Of a stretch of DNA of 64,000 bases, positions 42,627 to 51,217 are shown piece by piece (position 1 is the first letter of the stretch; the number at the start of each line of letters is the position of its first letter). The position numbers were made by a program, and so were the translations under genes. Source of the stretch: Chloroflexota bacterium (lineage in GTDB: Bacteria; Chloroflexota; Anaerolineae; Anaerolineales; Villigracilaceae); the NCBI GenBank assembly GCA_013388855.1, contig JACAEM010000013.1, positions 1 to 64,000 on the forward strand. The letters run 5' to 3'. Under the pieces are notes generated by a model that was given only the letters and a program-made list of their open reading frames with translations, was not told the DNA's origin and ran no database searches.

Positions 42627-42677
42627 ATGTTTAGTTTGAAATCCATTTCCAGCTACTACTATTACACCCCCTTGTAA
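42627..42677 (+). CDS. Tyrosine-rich leader peptide of tyrS (attenuator)
   Basis: A 16-residue open frame MFSLKSISSYYYYTPL with four consecutive Tyr codons (TAC TAC TAT TAC, 42654-42665). The ATG lies where transcription should begin, so the mRNA is probably leaderless. The product is tyrosyl-tRNA synthetase's likely control peptide: when charged tRNA-Tyr is scarce, the ribosome stalls on the Tyr codons and covers the following CACCCCC segment. Context (promoter before, alternative hairpins and terminator after, tyrS next) makes chance unlikely. Poly-Cys leaderless leaders of this type are known in mycobacteria; a tyrosine one is not one I recognise. Confidence 0.8.
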   Translation: MFSLKSISSYYYYTPL

Positions 42678-42734
42678 ACCATGCGGAGGTGTGTACGGAA
42701 CGCGCCCTCACCATCCGCGGGCGCGTTTTTGTTT
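42664..42734 (+). terminator. Attenuator with terminator upstream of tyrS
   Basis: Segment 1 ACACCCCC (42664-42671) can pair with segment 2 GGAGGTGT (42685-42692; 7 of 8). Segment 2 as GCGGAGGTG (42683-42691) can instead pair with segment 3 CACCATCCGC (42709-42718; 9 bp, one bulge). The terminator is AACGCGCCC / GGGCGCGTT (42699-42707 with 42719-42727; 9 bp), followed by TTTGTTT. The 2:3 pairing encloses the left terminator arm and uses the loop, so it and the terminator exclude each other. Confidence 0.8.
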
Positions 42735-42751
42735 GCAAATTTTCAGGAGTA

Positions 42752-42781
42752 ATGGCGCGGGACTCCACAGGAGGTTCATGA
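42752..42781 (+). CDS. Nine-codon mini-ORF overlapping the tyrS start
   Basis: MARDSTGGS, with its own CAGGAG site. Its TGA (42779-42781) overlaps the ATGATG at the tyrS start, and its GGAGG codons form the tyrS ribosome-binding site. It could couple tyrS translation by reinitiation, or be incidental. Confidence 0.35.
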   Translation: MARDSTGGS

Positions 42782-43992
42782 TGAATATTGATGAGCAAGT
42801 TGAATTATTGATGCAAGGCACCGAATACGGTGACGAAGATCTCAAAAAGGCGATGACCAATGAACTTCGCCAGCGTTTGATGGACGCGGAAAAAGAGGGA
42901 CGCCCCCTGCGAGTTTACTGTGGATATGACCCCACCTCGACCGACCTTCACCTGGGTCACACCATTACCATGCGAAAACTTCGCCAATTCCAGGATCTTG
43001 GACATGAGGTGACCTTCCTGATCGGGAGCTATACTGCGCTGGTGGGTGACCCCTCGGATAAAAATAAAGCGCGTCCTATCCTGACCGAGGAGCAGGTTGC
43101 CCATAACGCGCAGACATACGCCGAACAGGCGTTTCGCGTGCTCGACCAGAGTAAGACGAAGATACGCTATAACGGTGAATGGTTAAGCAAGCTCTCGTTG
43201 GTCGATTTGATTCGCCTGGGACAAAATTTCACCGTACAGCAATTCTTGGCGCGTGAGAATTTTGCGAACCGCTTGGAAAAAGGTGAGGCCATTTACCTGC
43301 ACGAGACCTTTTATGCTTTGATGCAAGGCTATGATGCGGTTGCCATGCAGACCGATGTGCAGGTGGGTGGCACCGACCAGCTGTTCAACATCATCGTTGC
43401 TGGACGCAAGTTGCAGGAGGCGCTGGGACAGAGACCGCTGGTCGGTATCATCACTGGTATCCTGCCGGGCACTGATGGCGTTCAGCGCATGTCGAAATCG
43501 ACGGGGAACATCGTTCCCATCAATACCGGTGCAGAGGATATGTACGGCAAATTGATGTCCATCCCGGATATGGCGATGGTTAAATACCTTCGGCTCGCCT
43601 CCCGCTGGACTCCGCACGAGATCGATGTCTTTGAAAGGGATTTGGCGTCTGGTGCACTGCATCCACGCGATGCCAAGATGAAGATGTCCTTTGAGATCAC
43701 GAGTATCTTTTATGGAGATGCCGAGGCTCAAAAGAGTCAAGATGCATTTATCAAGACTTTCCAGCAGAAGGAAGTGCCGGATGAAATGCCTGAATATGAA
43801 TTGAAATCTGGGCAGACGGTGCTGGACGTCGTACTCGACGCGAAGATGGCAGTGAGCAAAAGCGAGGCCCGCCGCCTTTTCGATCAGAAAGGTGTACGGT
43901 TGGATGGAGAGACCATCGAGCGCGGGGACGTTCCCTTTCCTCATCCTGGCGTGCTTCAGGTTGGGAAGAGGAAATTCCTGCGAGTAAAATAG
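42781..43992 (+). CDS. tyrS: Tyrosyl-tRNA synthetase
   Basis: Class I aminoacyl-tRNA synthetase of 403 residues that charges tRNA-Tyr. HIGH-like motif HLGHT near residue 53 (TSTDLHLGHT), KMSKS-like motif QRMSKSTGN near 236 and a C-terminal S4 RNA-binding domain (SKSEARRLFDQKGVRLDG). The start is the second of two tandem ATGs (42778, 42781), which is better spaced from AGGAGG. Control is predicted by the tyrosine leader peptide and attenuator immediately upstream rather than by a T-box, which I do not see. Confidence 0.96.
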   Translation: MNIDEQVELLMQGTEYGDEDLKKAMTNELRQRLMDAEKEGRPLRVYCGYDPTSTDLHLGHTITMRKLRQFQDLGHEVTFLIGSYTALVGDPSDKNKARPILTEEQVAHNAQTYAEQAFRVLDQSKTKIRYNGEWLSKLSLVDLIRLGQNFTVQQFLARENFANRLEKGEAIYLHETFYALMQGYDAVAMQTDVQVGGTDQLFNIIVAGRKLQEALGQRPLVGIITGILPGTDGVQRMSKSTGNIVPINTGAEDMYGKLMSIPDMAMVKYLRLASRWTPHEIDVFERDLASGALHPRDAKMKMSFEITSIFYGDAEAQKSQDAFIKTFQQKEVPDEMPEYELKSGQTVLDVVLDAKMAVSKSEARRLFDQKGVRLDGETIERGDVPFPHPGVLQVGKRKFLRVK

Positions 43993-44017
43993 TGTCTTGC
44001 AAGTTTTTATAAGCTAC

Positions 44018-44060
44018 AAAGAATAACCGACTCTGTAAAAACAGGTCGGTTATTCTTTCT
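44018..44060. terminator. Bidirectional terminator between tyrS and the giant HD-GYP gene
   Basis: A 14-bp stem AAAGAATAACCGAC / GTCGGTTATTCTTT (44018-44031 with 44045-44058), with an inner CTGT/ACAG pairing in the loop. It separates convergent genes. Confidence 0.87.
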
Positions 44061-44102
44061 ATACGTCCAGTCAAAATTGCCGATGGTAGTCTCATTTTCA
44101 GC

Positions 44103-47100
44103 CTATTCATCCGGCTCAGTCTCTTCGATCATCTTTAGAAATACTTCGAGAATGTTCGGGTCGATTTGCTTTCCCGATATTTCCTTGAGATACTCGATTA
44201 CTTTTTCACGGGGCCAGGCGTTTCGGTATGGACGGTCCGACAACAGGGCATCCCAAATATCAACGATAGAGAAGATTCGTGCAGCAAGAGGGATTTGAGT
44301 CCCTTTGAGCCCACGCGGATAACCGCTTCCATCCCAGTGTTCGTGATGACAGTATGGAATGTCCAGGGCGTCGCGCAGGTATTCGATGGGGGCAAGCAGG
44401 TTATAGGCATAAATGGGGTGCAGGCGCATTTCGCCCCATTCCAGTTCGGTCAGGGGGCCTGTCTTTTTTAGAATGTTATCCGGGACGCCCATTTTGCCAA
44501 TATCGTGCAGGAGAACACCGCGTCGGATGTTCACGAGCTCGCTTTCTTTGATACCCATGTATTTTGCCAGCCTTAGCGTGAGCTCGGTCACCCGCCGGGT
44601 GTGACCTTCCGTTTCTCGGTCGCGCAATTCCAGTGCGCGCGCCCATCCCTCCAGGGTGGTGTCATATGCCTGGATCAATTCCTGGTTCGAACGTTGCAGA
44701 TTCTCGAACAGGTGTGAATTGTCGATGGCTATGGCAGCCTGACCGGCCAACGTATACAGGAAATCCATCCAATCGGGAGTGGGCGACAATGATGAACGAT
44801 GAAAGACCTCAAATACTCCCTTGATCTGTCCTTTGACTATCAGGGGGATGCCAATATATGTAACGAAACCTTCCCGTTTGATCAGCGCCTCGTTCCGGGT
44901 TTCCGGCGCGTTTTGCAGATCTGTGACATGGAAGGTTTGTTGCCGCATGATGACTTGTCCGGCAAGTCCTTCGCCGATTCGCATTTGCGGGCGTGTCGGG
45001 GACGTGGTACGGAAGCCGCTGCCGATCAGGTACGTGAGGCTCTGGAGGTCAGGGTGGTAGAGGGCGATATCGACCGCATCCACATTGAGGTGGCTGAGGG
45101 TTTGATCCATCAAAATGTTCAGAGTCAGGCGCAGGTCGAAGGATGATGCGATGGCAGAGTCTATGTCACGCAGGGTTGTCAATCTGCGGACCTGTCTCCG
45201 GCTTTGTTCGTAGAGTTGACTCCGATGAATTGCATTGCCGGTTATCTCTGCTAGTATTCCAAGCAGGTTCATTCTCTCGTCGATCTGTCGACTGGCATCG
45301 GTGGAGATCATCAGTACGCCCACCGGGCCGCCAGTCGATTGTATGGGAATGCATATACCTGCCAATCCGGGCATGATGCTCTCCCGATTTTCTTCGAACA
45401 ATAATGGATCTTGTTTGAGGTTTGGGGAGATATAGTTTTTTCCTGTGGTGAAGGTATGACCAACGATTCCCTGATAGGGTAAGAGGGAGGTCTGCTTGAG
45501 TTTGGCTTCTGCTCCGCTGGCAATTTGTTGTTTTAACATGTTGCTGGAATGATCATAGAGCCAGATGGAGCCGTGATGTGTGTTAACCAGTTCCAGGGCC
45601 TCATTAAGCAGAATTGGGAGCATTTCATCTAGCGATTGCGCCATGCGCAATGAGCTCGATAACCGGTTGATAGTTTCAAGCTCGGTTATACGGCGTTGAG
45701 TCTCGTCGTATAACCGGCTGTTTTCGATGGCTGTCGCGGCGTGAGTCGCCAACATTTCCAGCAGGACCTGTTCTTCCGTGCCATAGGCATTGGGCTTGTA
45801 GCACTGGGCCGAGATTACTCCAATGACCCTGCCACTTGTCTTCATAGGCACGCCGATGACAGACTGGACATGTATTGGTAAGCCGAAATGTTCCGCATCG
45901 TTTTGCTCGATCTCCGCCGGATTGGACCAAATGACGCTTTGCCCAAGGTCGATCACCTTGCTGGTCAAACCGCCTCTTTCCATCGACTTTTTTTCAGGCT
46001 GGTAACGATGACCGGTCTCCACGATGTATACGAAATTGATTTCACCGGAGGGGCGATCTTGCAGGGCGATGACGAAAACGTCACAAGGCATCAACTGGCT
46101 TGCTGATTCATGAATCGCGGAATACACCTGCTCGGTATCCTGGCTAAAGCGGATGATATCCTGACTAATGCGATGCAGGACGGCACGACGCTCAGATGCC
46201 TGCAAGGCTTCCTGATAGAGGCGTGCATTTGCAAGTGCGATCGATGCGTGATTTGCGATCGCCATACTGATCTCCACGTCCCGTTCGGTAAAGTAGGATG
46301 GTGTCTTGTTGTCCAGAGTGATTAGACCGATCGAAACCCCTTTTGAGACCAGTGGGATAAGGAGGAAAGACCTGATATGATCCAGCCCTCTGACCATCAC
46401 GTATCTGTCATCGTTCCTGACATCGTCAATCAAAATCGCTTCCTGGGTATGGATCACCTGTTGATTCAACGGAAAATTCTTTATGGGAACCACCCCGCTT
46501 TCCGCAAACAGGGAGGGGTCAAAACCAACAGCCGCCGCCACACGCAGGTGGTCATTTTCAATAAGCTGGATGCTCCCCGAATCGGCTCCGAGGAGTTTGA
46601 TGAGTTGGTCGAGAATGGTGTACAGGACCTCCGAAAGGTCAAGGGATGATGCCGCTGCACGCACAAGATTTAGGATGGCTGCCTCCCGTTCGAACTGCTC
46701 GCGTTGTGATGCAAAGAGCCTTGCATTCTGGATGGCAACAGCGGCTGAGTTGGCAAAGGTCTGTATTAGTGTAGCGTCACGTTCTGAAAAGGCATTGACC
46801 TTACGGCTGTCAAGATTGATGAACCCGATCACACTATCTTGCGAGATCATGGGGACGCCCATCCAGCCGTGGATATGCTTGGATATCTCCCGGATTTCGA
46901 AACGCGGGTCTGTTTGGGCGTCTGCCATGATGAGGGCTTTACGGTTCAAGGCGAGGTCGCGCCATTTTGCCGTTTTGAAGAATTTAGTGCCAATGATATT
47001 CGCATCTTCACGAAAACCTCTTGCCGCCACGATTTCCATTTCATCCTGACCGGACTCAAGGAATATCGAGGCACTATCATAGGGCAAAAGCTGGAACAGG

Positions 47101-50100
47101 GAGTCCAGTATGGTGTTGTAAAGGTCTTCAATCTTGAGCGTCGTAGATAATGCGGCTGTCACTTCGCGCAGGATTTCGGCCTGTTTGCGGCGTCCAAATT
47201 CCGACTCGTATAGACGCGCGTTTTCAATAGCAATGGCAGCTTGTTGGGCGAGGCGGCTGGAGAATTCCAATTCCGCCAATCCAAATTCCTGCCCTTCGCC
47301 GATTCGCCAGACAGCAAGCAGGCCGGTCAACTGCTCGTTGAAGAGGATTGGCACACCCATAATGTGCTCGAGCGGAATCTCATCAGTCCCCTTAATGATG
47401 ATGGCACGCGGATCTTTGGATGTATCGTTTACAAACTCTCCTGTTTTTTGTCGGGCTATATTACCGAGAATGCCAATGCCGATGGTGAGTGGATCGTTCT
47501 TGATCTCGTCCGCGTCTTCCCCGATTACTGCAATGGCATTCAAACTTGCACCTGTTTTTTCATCCACTAAATAGACAGCGCAGGTCTCGGCGTGAAGCAG
47601 TTCCTTGGCATAGGTAGCAATCCGCTCAAGAACAATATCTAATTTAAGTGTGGCGGAAATATCACGTCCCACTTCGGCGATTGCCGCTGCTTCCTGTGCC
47701 TGCCTTTTTGTTTCCTGGAAAAGCCGACCGGATTCGATGCAGATGGATGCCTGATTGGCAATACTGACAAGGAAATTCAGTTCCGTTTCGTTGAACAACC
47801 CTTCGTCCCTGCGCCTCCAGGCATTGATTACCCCAATTGGTTTTCCACGTAATATCAAGGGTGATGACATTAAAGTATCGACTTTTGAGTCTTCCTCGGG
47901 CGTGCCTGGAACAATGGTCTTACGGGCATCTTTGGTCATGTCGTTGACAATTTCAGCCTTGCCATTTAGGAAGACCTGCCCTGTGATTCCTTCGCCAACT
48001 TTTCGTGTGTGTGACAAAATCTCTTTGCGGTACATTCCGTGCGCAGTGACAGGTTTGAGGGTGTCTTTGTCGTGAAGCAGGTAAATGGCGACATTATTTG
48101 CTTTTAATAATTCCATTGTCTGCCGTGAGATCTTCTCAAGGGCTGGAATGACGTCGCGTGTGGTCGCGATTTCGTTGGCGACCTCTGCAAGGGTTTCGAT
48201 AATTTTGGAACGGCGGTTCTGTTCTTCAAACAGACGGGCTTTTTCTATGGCGATAGCCGCCTGGTTTCCAAATGTCTGTGCCAGGGAGGCGTGCTCTTCT
48301 GTGAAAAAGTCAGGCGTACGACTGTCGAGATTCAAAATCCCAATCAACTTCCCTTGAGTCAGCAGGGGAATCCCCAGCCAGCCGTGAATATACGATGTCT
48401 CATCAAATTTTCTAAAACGATCATCTTTTTGAACGTCTGGGAGGATCAATGGTCTATGGGTCAGGTCATCACCCCATTTGTCGATATTAGCAGGGTATCG
48501 TCTGCCGATCAGCGAATCTGGGATCCTCCGTCCGGCGACAATTTCATAATAGTCCTGCTGTGCCAGTTCAATGGATGCGCTGTCGTAGGGAATCAATTTT
48601 TCGAGAGATCCCAGTATCACATCAAACAGGTCGTCAAGATCGACGGCTGACGTGAGTGCCAGGGTCGCCTCCCTCAGGATTTCGGCGTTCTCTCGGCGAA
48701 CAAGTTCGGATTCGTAAAGTTTGGCATTCTCAAATGCTATGGCGGCAGAACTTGCCAATGCTGCAAGAATACTTTCGTCCTTTTGGCTGTATGCGTCTTT
48801 TTTGGATGTCTCAATGTTAATAACACCGATAGTCTGTCCTCTTGAGATCAATGGAACACATAGTTCGGACTGGATGTTTTTCAGAATCTCGATATAGCGT
48901 GGGTCTTTTGATACATCACCCGAACGCACAGGTTTTCCCTGTTGAAGCACCCACCCGATGATGCCCCTTCCTGGCTGGAAAATACCCTCGAGATACGCCA
49001 TTAACCCTTTTTGGTATTCTCCCTGGTCTTTTCCAACGCGACTTAATGCCAGGGGAATCAATTTCTGCTTGGAATGATCCAATATGCCAACCAGGCAATA
49101 TTCATAACCGAGAAATTGCTCCAGTATCGAAATCAGGTTTTCGGCAATTGTTTGGGGTTCCAGACTCTGGGTGAGGAGCTTGGTTGTTTGATAAAGCGTT
49201 TCCAGTTCCTTGGAGCGTTGCTGTTCCTCCTTGAAGAGACGCAAACGTTCCAACGCTGTACCAAGACCGCTTGCAATCGTTGTGAGCAACCCTTCATCGT
49301 TTTCATTGAAGGCATCCGGATCGTAACTTTCCACATTTATCGCCCCGATGACGCGCTGGTTTACCCGTATGGGCACTGAAATTTCCGATTGTATATTCGG
49401 GGCTATCTCGATGTATCCTGGCACATCGTGTACATTCCTCAAACGAATGATTTTTCCAAGCTGCACCGCCTGCCCTGTAACGCCCTCTGTGACTGGAAAA
49501 CCGCTCTGCCATTGGGACACATCCGCTCCAATGTAGGATGGATGCGGCCTCAGGAACCTGCCATCCTCGCTTAAGAGCAGAATGCCGCATACTTCCGGGT
49601 AAATCTTTCCGATGATTTTTGTGACTTTTTCGATGATCTCGTCTTCGGAGTAACTCTCTGTGCCGGCGGCTGTTGCCGCCTGCAAGACCTCCAGTTCATT
49701 CAACCTCCTCTGGAGGGCCGCTTCGTTATCCTTTTCTCTGGTAATGTCGAGCAATATCCCCTGCCAGTACAAGGGTTTCCCATTCTCGTCCCGGATGAGG
49801 TGAGAATCCTCTTTAAGCCAGATTATCCTGCCGTCTTGACGGATGAAGCGATACTCCTCCTGAAAAGGCTCACCGGTTTCATGTGTTTTTTTGTCCAGCA
49901 AAAGGATACGCTCACGATCCTCAGGATGGATGGAATTTTCCCAAATTCCGGTCTGGGACATCCACGCTTCCACAGAATAACCGGTCAAATCTTCCACACG
50001 CGGGCTAATGTAAAGAGTGGATTCGGAATCGTCAACGGAATCCAGAAAGACAACCGCTGGAGTCTGCTCGACCAGGGTCTGATATTTGACCTCAGCTTCC

Positions 50101-50501
50101 CGTAGCGCCGCCTGCTCACGTTCCAGTTGATTCTGTGCAATGGCATTGGCAATTACTACGGGCAGACGGTGGAGGTAATCGCTCTGCTTGACCAAGTAAT
50201 CCGCCGCGCCAGCTTTGAGTGCAGAGACCGCCGCTTCCTGATCCCCCTGCCCTGTCACCAGGACGACCGCCGGGGCAGATGGGCGTTCCCGCACCTTCTT
50301 CAGCAGATCCATGCCGGAACCGTCGGGGAGGCGGAGGTCCACCAGAATCAGGTCGATGCCGGGATCCGTATCGAGCAGGCGCAGGGCATCCCGGATCGTT
50401 TCTGCGTGAACTAACTCGAACTTGTGCTGGGCATTGTCCTCCAGTGTCCGTCGGGTCAATTCAACGTGCGCTATTTCGTCTTCGACATACAAAATCTTCA
50501 T
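44103..50501 (-). CDS. Giant REC-PAS-10xGAF-HD-GYP signalling protein
   Basis: Predicted soluble c-di-GMP phosphodiesterase of 2132 residues. Domains in order: response-regulator receiver (about 1-125; Asp in LILVDLRLPDGSG), PAS/PAC (140-270), ten GAF-like repeats of 160-175 residues each (about 275-1930), and HD-GYP (1945-2120) with HDIGK and HHEHWDGSGYP intact. Many GAF blocks end with the same AAIAIENARLY-type helix, forming a long chain of sensors. No membrane segment. Start: ATG at 50501 (MKILYVEDE), since the REC domain begins there; an ATG at 50513 is possible. A minus-strand promoter (50567-50594) precedes it. No cognate kinase is adjacent. Confidence 0.93.
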   Translation of the reverse strand: MKILYVEDEIAHVELTRRTLEDNAQHKFELVHAETIRDALRLLDTDPGIDLILVDLRLPDGSGMDLLKKVRERPSAPAVVLVTGQGDQEAAVSALKAGAADYLVKQSDYLHRLPVVIANAIAQNQLEREQAALREAEVKYQTLVEQTPAVVFLDSVDDSESTLYISPRVEDLTGYSVEAWMSQTGIWENSIHPEDRERILLLDKKTHETGEPFQEEYRFIRQDGRIIWLKEDSHLIRDENGKPLYWQGILLDITREKDNEAALQRRLNELEVLQAATAAGTESYSEDEIIEKVTKIIGKIYPEVCGILLLSEDGRFLRPHPSYIGADVSQWQSGFPVTEGVTGQAVQLGKIIRLRNVHDVPGYIEIAPNIQSEISVPIRVNQRVIGAINVESYDPDAFNENDEGLLTTIASGLGTALERLRLFKEEQQRSKELETLYQTTKLLTQSLEPQTIAENLISILEQFLGYEYCLVGILDHSKQKLIPLALSRVGKDQGEYQKGLMAYLEGIFQPGRGIIGWVLQQGKPVRSGDVSKDPRYIEILKNIQSELCVPLISRGQTIGVINIETSKKDAYSQKDESILAALASSAAIAFENAKLYESELVRRENAEILREATLALTSAVDLDDLFDVILGSLEKLIPYDSASIELAQQDYYEIVAGRRIPDSLIGRRYPANIDKWGDDLTHRPLILPDVQKDDRFRKFDETSYIHGWLGIPLLTQGKLIGILNLDSRTPDFFTEEHASLAQTFGNQAAIAIEKARLFEEQNRRSKIIETLAEVANEIATTRDVIPALEKISRQTMELLKANNVAIYLLHDKDTLKPVTAHGMYRKEILSHTRKVGEGITGQVFLNGKAEIVNDMTKDARKTIVPGTPEEDSKVDTLMSSPLILRGKPIGVINAWRRRDEGLFNETELNFLVSIANQASICIESGRLFQETKRQAQEAAAIAEVGRDISATLKLDIVLERIATYAKELLHAETCAVYLVDEKTGASLNAIAVIGEDADEIKNDPLTIGIGILGNIARQKTGEFVNDTSKDPRAIIIKGTDEIPLEHIMGVPILFNEQLTGLLAVWRIGEGQEFGLAELEFSSRLAQQAAIAIENARLYESEFGRRKQAEILREVTAALSTTLKIEDLYNTILDSLFQLLPYDSASIFLESGQDEMEIVAARGFREDANIIGTKFFKTAKWRDLALNRKALIMADAQTDPRFEIREISKHIHGWMGVPMISQDSVIGFINLDSRKVNAFSERDATLIQTFANSAAVAIQNARLFASQREQFEREAAILNLVRAAASSLDLSEVLYTILDQLIKLLGADSGSIQLIENDHLRVAAAVGFDPSLFAESGVVPIKNFPLNQQVIHTQEAILIDDVRNDDRYVMVRGLDHIRSFLLIPLVSKGVSIGLITLDNKTPSYFTERDVEISMAIANHASIALANARLYQEALQASERRAVLHRISQDIIRFSQDTEQVYSAIHESASQLMPCDVFVIALQDRPSGEINFVYIVETGHRYQPEKKSMERGGLTSKVIDLGQSVIWSNPAEIEQNDAEHFGLPIHVQSVIGVPMKTSGRVIGVISAQCYKPNAYGTEEQVLLEMLATHAATAIENSRLYDETQRRITELETINRLSSSLRMAQSLDEMLPILLNEALELVNTHHGSIWLYDHSSNMLKQQIASGAEAKLKQTSLLPYQGIVGHTFTTGKNYISPNLKQDPLLFEENRESIMPGLAGICIPIQSTGGPVGVLMISTDASRQIDERMNLLGILAEITGNAIHRSQLYEQSRRQVRRLTTLRDIDSAIASSFDLRLTLNILMDQTLSHLNVDAVDIALYHPDLQSLTYLIGSGFRTTSPTRPQMRIGEGLAGQVIMRQQTFHVTDLQNAPETRNEALIKREGFVTYIGIPLIVKGQIKGVFEVFHRSSLSPTPDWMDFLYTLAGQAAIAIDNSHLFENLQRSNQELIQAYDTTLEGWARALELRDRETEGHTRRVTELTLRLAKYMGIKESELVNIRRGVLLHDIGKMGVPDNILKKTGPLTELEWGEMRLHPIYAYNLLAPIEYLRDALDIPYCHHEHWDGSGYPRGLKGTQIPLAARIFSIVDIWDALLSDRPYRNAWPREKVIEYLKEISGKQIDPNILEVFLKMIEETEPDE

Positions 50502-50566
50502 GACAAAGTCCATTAAGCCAAAAGGGTGGCACACCCGCTGTCACGGAAAGGACAATCTTTGATTCC

Positions 50567-50594
50567 ATTATATAACAAAGGGCCCATGTGCCAA
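50567..50594 (-). promoter_or_regulatory. Promoter of the giant HD-GYP gene
   Basis: On the minus strand: TTGGCA (50594-50589), a 16-base spacer, TATAAT (50572-50567). The predicted 5' UTR is about 60 bases. Confidence 0.65.
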
Positions 50595-50609
50595 ACTGAT
50601 AATTGTCAC

Positions 50610-50640
50610 AACGTAAAAACAAAAAACGCCTTGCGGCGTT
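50610..50640 (-). terminator. Terminator of the tRNA operon
   Basis: On the minus strand: AACGCC-gcaa-GGCGTT, followed by TTTTGTTTTT. It lies 28 bases downstream of tRNA-Cys. Confidence 0.9.
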
Positions 50641-50667
50641 GATGGATGCTGCTTGAAATTGAATGAG

Positions 50668-50739
50668 AGGCGTCGAGGGGATTCGAACCCCTGAATAAGG
50701 GTTTTGCAGACCCTTGCCTTACCACTTGGCCACGACGCC
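50668..50739 (-). tRNA. tRNA-Cys (GCA)
   Basis: Complete cloverleaf on the minus strand: 7-bp acceptor GGCGTCG/CGACGCC, anticodon loop CTGCAAA with anticodon GCA, and T-arm AGGGG-TTCGAAT-CCCCT. The discriminator base is U, as expected for tRNA-Cys. CCA is not encoded. Last gene of a three-tRNA operon. Confidence 0.96.
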
Positions 50740-50754
50740 ATCTGGAAAAACAAG

Positions 50755-50826
50755 AGCGGGCGATGGGATTCGAACCCACGACCTTCTCCTTGGCAAGGAG
50801 ACGTACTACCACTGTACTACGCCCGC
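50755..50826 (-). tRNA. tRNA-Gly (GCC)
   Basis: Complete cloverleaf on the minus strand: acceptor GCGGGCG/CGCCCGC, anticodon arm CTCCT-TGCCAAG-type loop with anticodon GCC, and T-arm GTGGG-TTCGAAT-CCCAT. Discriminator U, CCA not encoded. Confidence 0.96.
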
Positions 50827-50853
50827 AATTCTTGGCTACCTTCCAGCCGAGAG

Positions 50854-50926
50854 TGCCGAGACCCAGGATCGAACTGGGGACACCGCGATTTTCAGTCGCG
50901 TGCTCTACCAACTGAGCTATCTCGGC
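50854..50926 (-). tRNA. tRNA-Phe (GAA)
   Basis: Complete cloverleaf on the minus strand: acceptor GCCGAGA/TCTCGGC, D-arm with AGCTCAGTTGGTAGAGC, anticodon loop CTGAAAA (GAA), and T-arm with GTTCGAT. Discriminator A, CCA not encoded. First gene of the Phe-Gly-Cys operon. Confidence 0.97.
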
Positions 50927-51217
50927 CAGATTATTTTGTTGTTAAGCGTTCGTGATTTTACTGTGGGATAGAGGGATTGTCAAGCAATGGATCAAGTAGA
51001 CTTCCCAAGCCCTGGCGGCTTGGGAAGTCAAACCGCCTCTCTCTTGACCTCAACCTGCTTCCACACTACAATCTCCGCCTACTCTGACGCGGTATATCGT
51101 TACGAAGATCCTGGAGGGCAACAACCCTTGCACCTGATGCAAGTGCAGGTGGGCAACCTTCTCTTCATGGTATAAATTGCTTTTGGCTGACACCCTCGCA
51201 ATGATGAAAGATTAATT
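50927..51217. other. Divergent intergenic region between tRNA operon and ffh
   Basis: About 290 bases. A 13-bp hairpin with a 5-base loop (GACTTCCCAAGCC / GGCTTGGGAAGTC, 50999-51029) sits in the middle without a T-tract. Near 51130-51155, CACCTG and CAGGTG form another pairing, and TATAAA at 51171 may be the ffh -10. I looked for an SRP RNA and saw no tetraloop or domain IV motif, so none is called. Confidence 0.5.

Noticed and set aside
42578-42781. T-box riboswitch before tyrS
   Set aside because: No T-box consensus or specifier stem was found, and the interval is only about 200 bases. The Tyr-rich open frame with attenuator explains it.
50987-51175. 62-codon frame between the tRNAs and ffh
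   Set aside because: It runs through the 50999-51029 hairpin, has no ribosome-binding site and no recognisable composition.
50927-51217. SRP RNA gene next to ffh
   Set aside because: Hairpins are present, but the conserved GGAA tetraloop and asymmetric loop of SRP domain IV are not seen.
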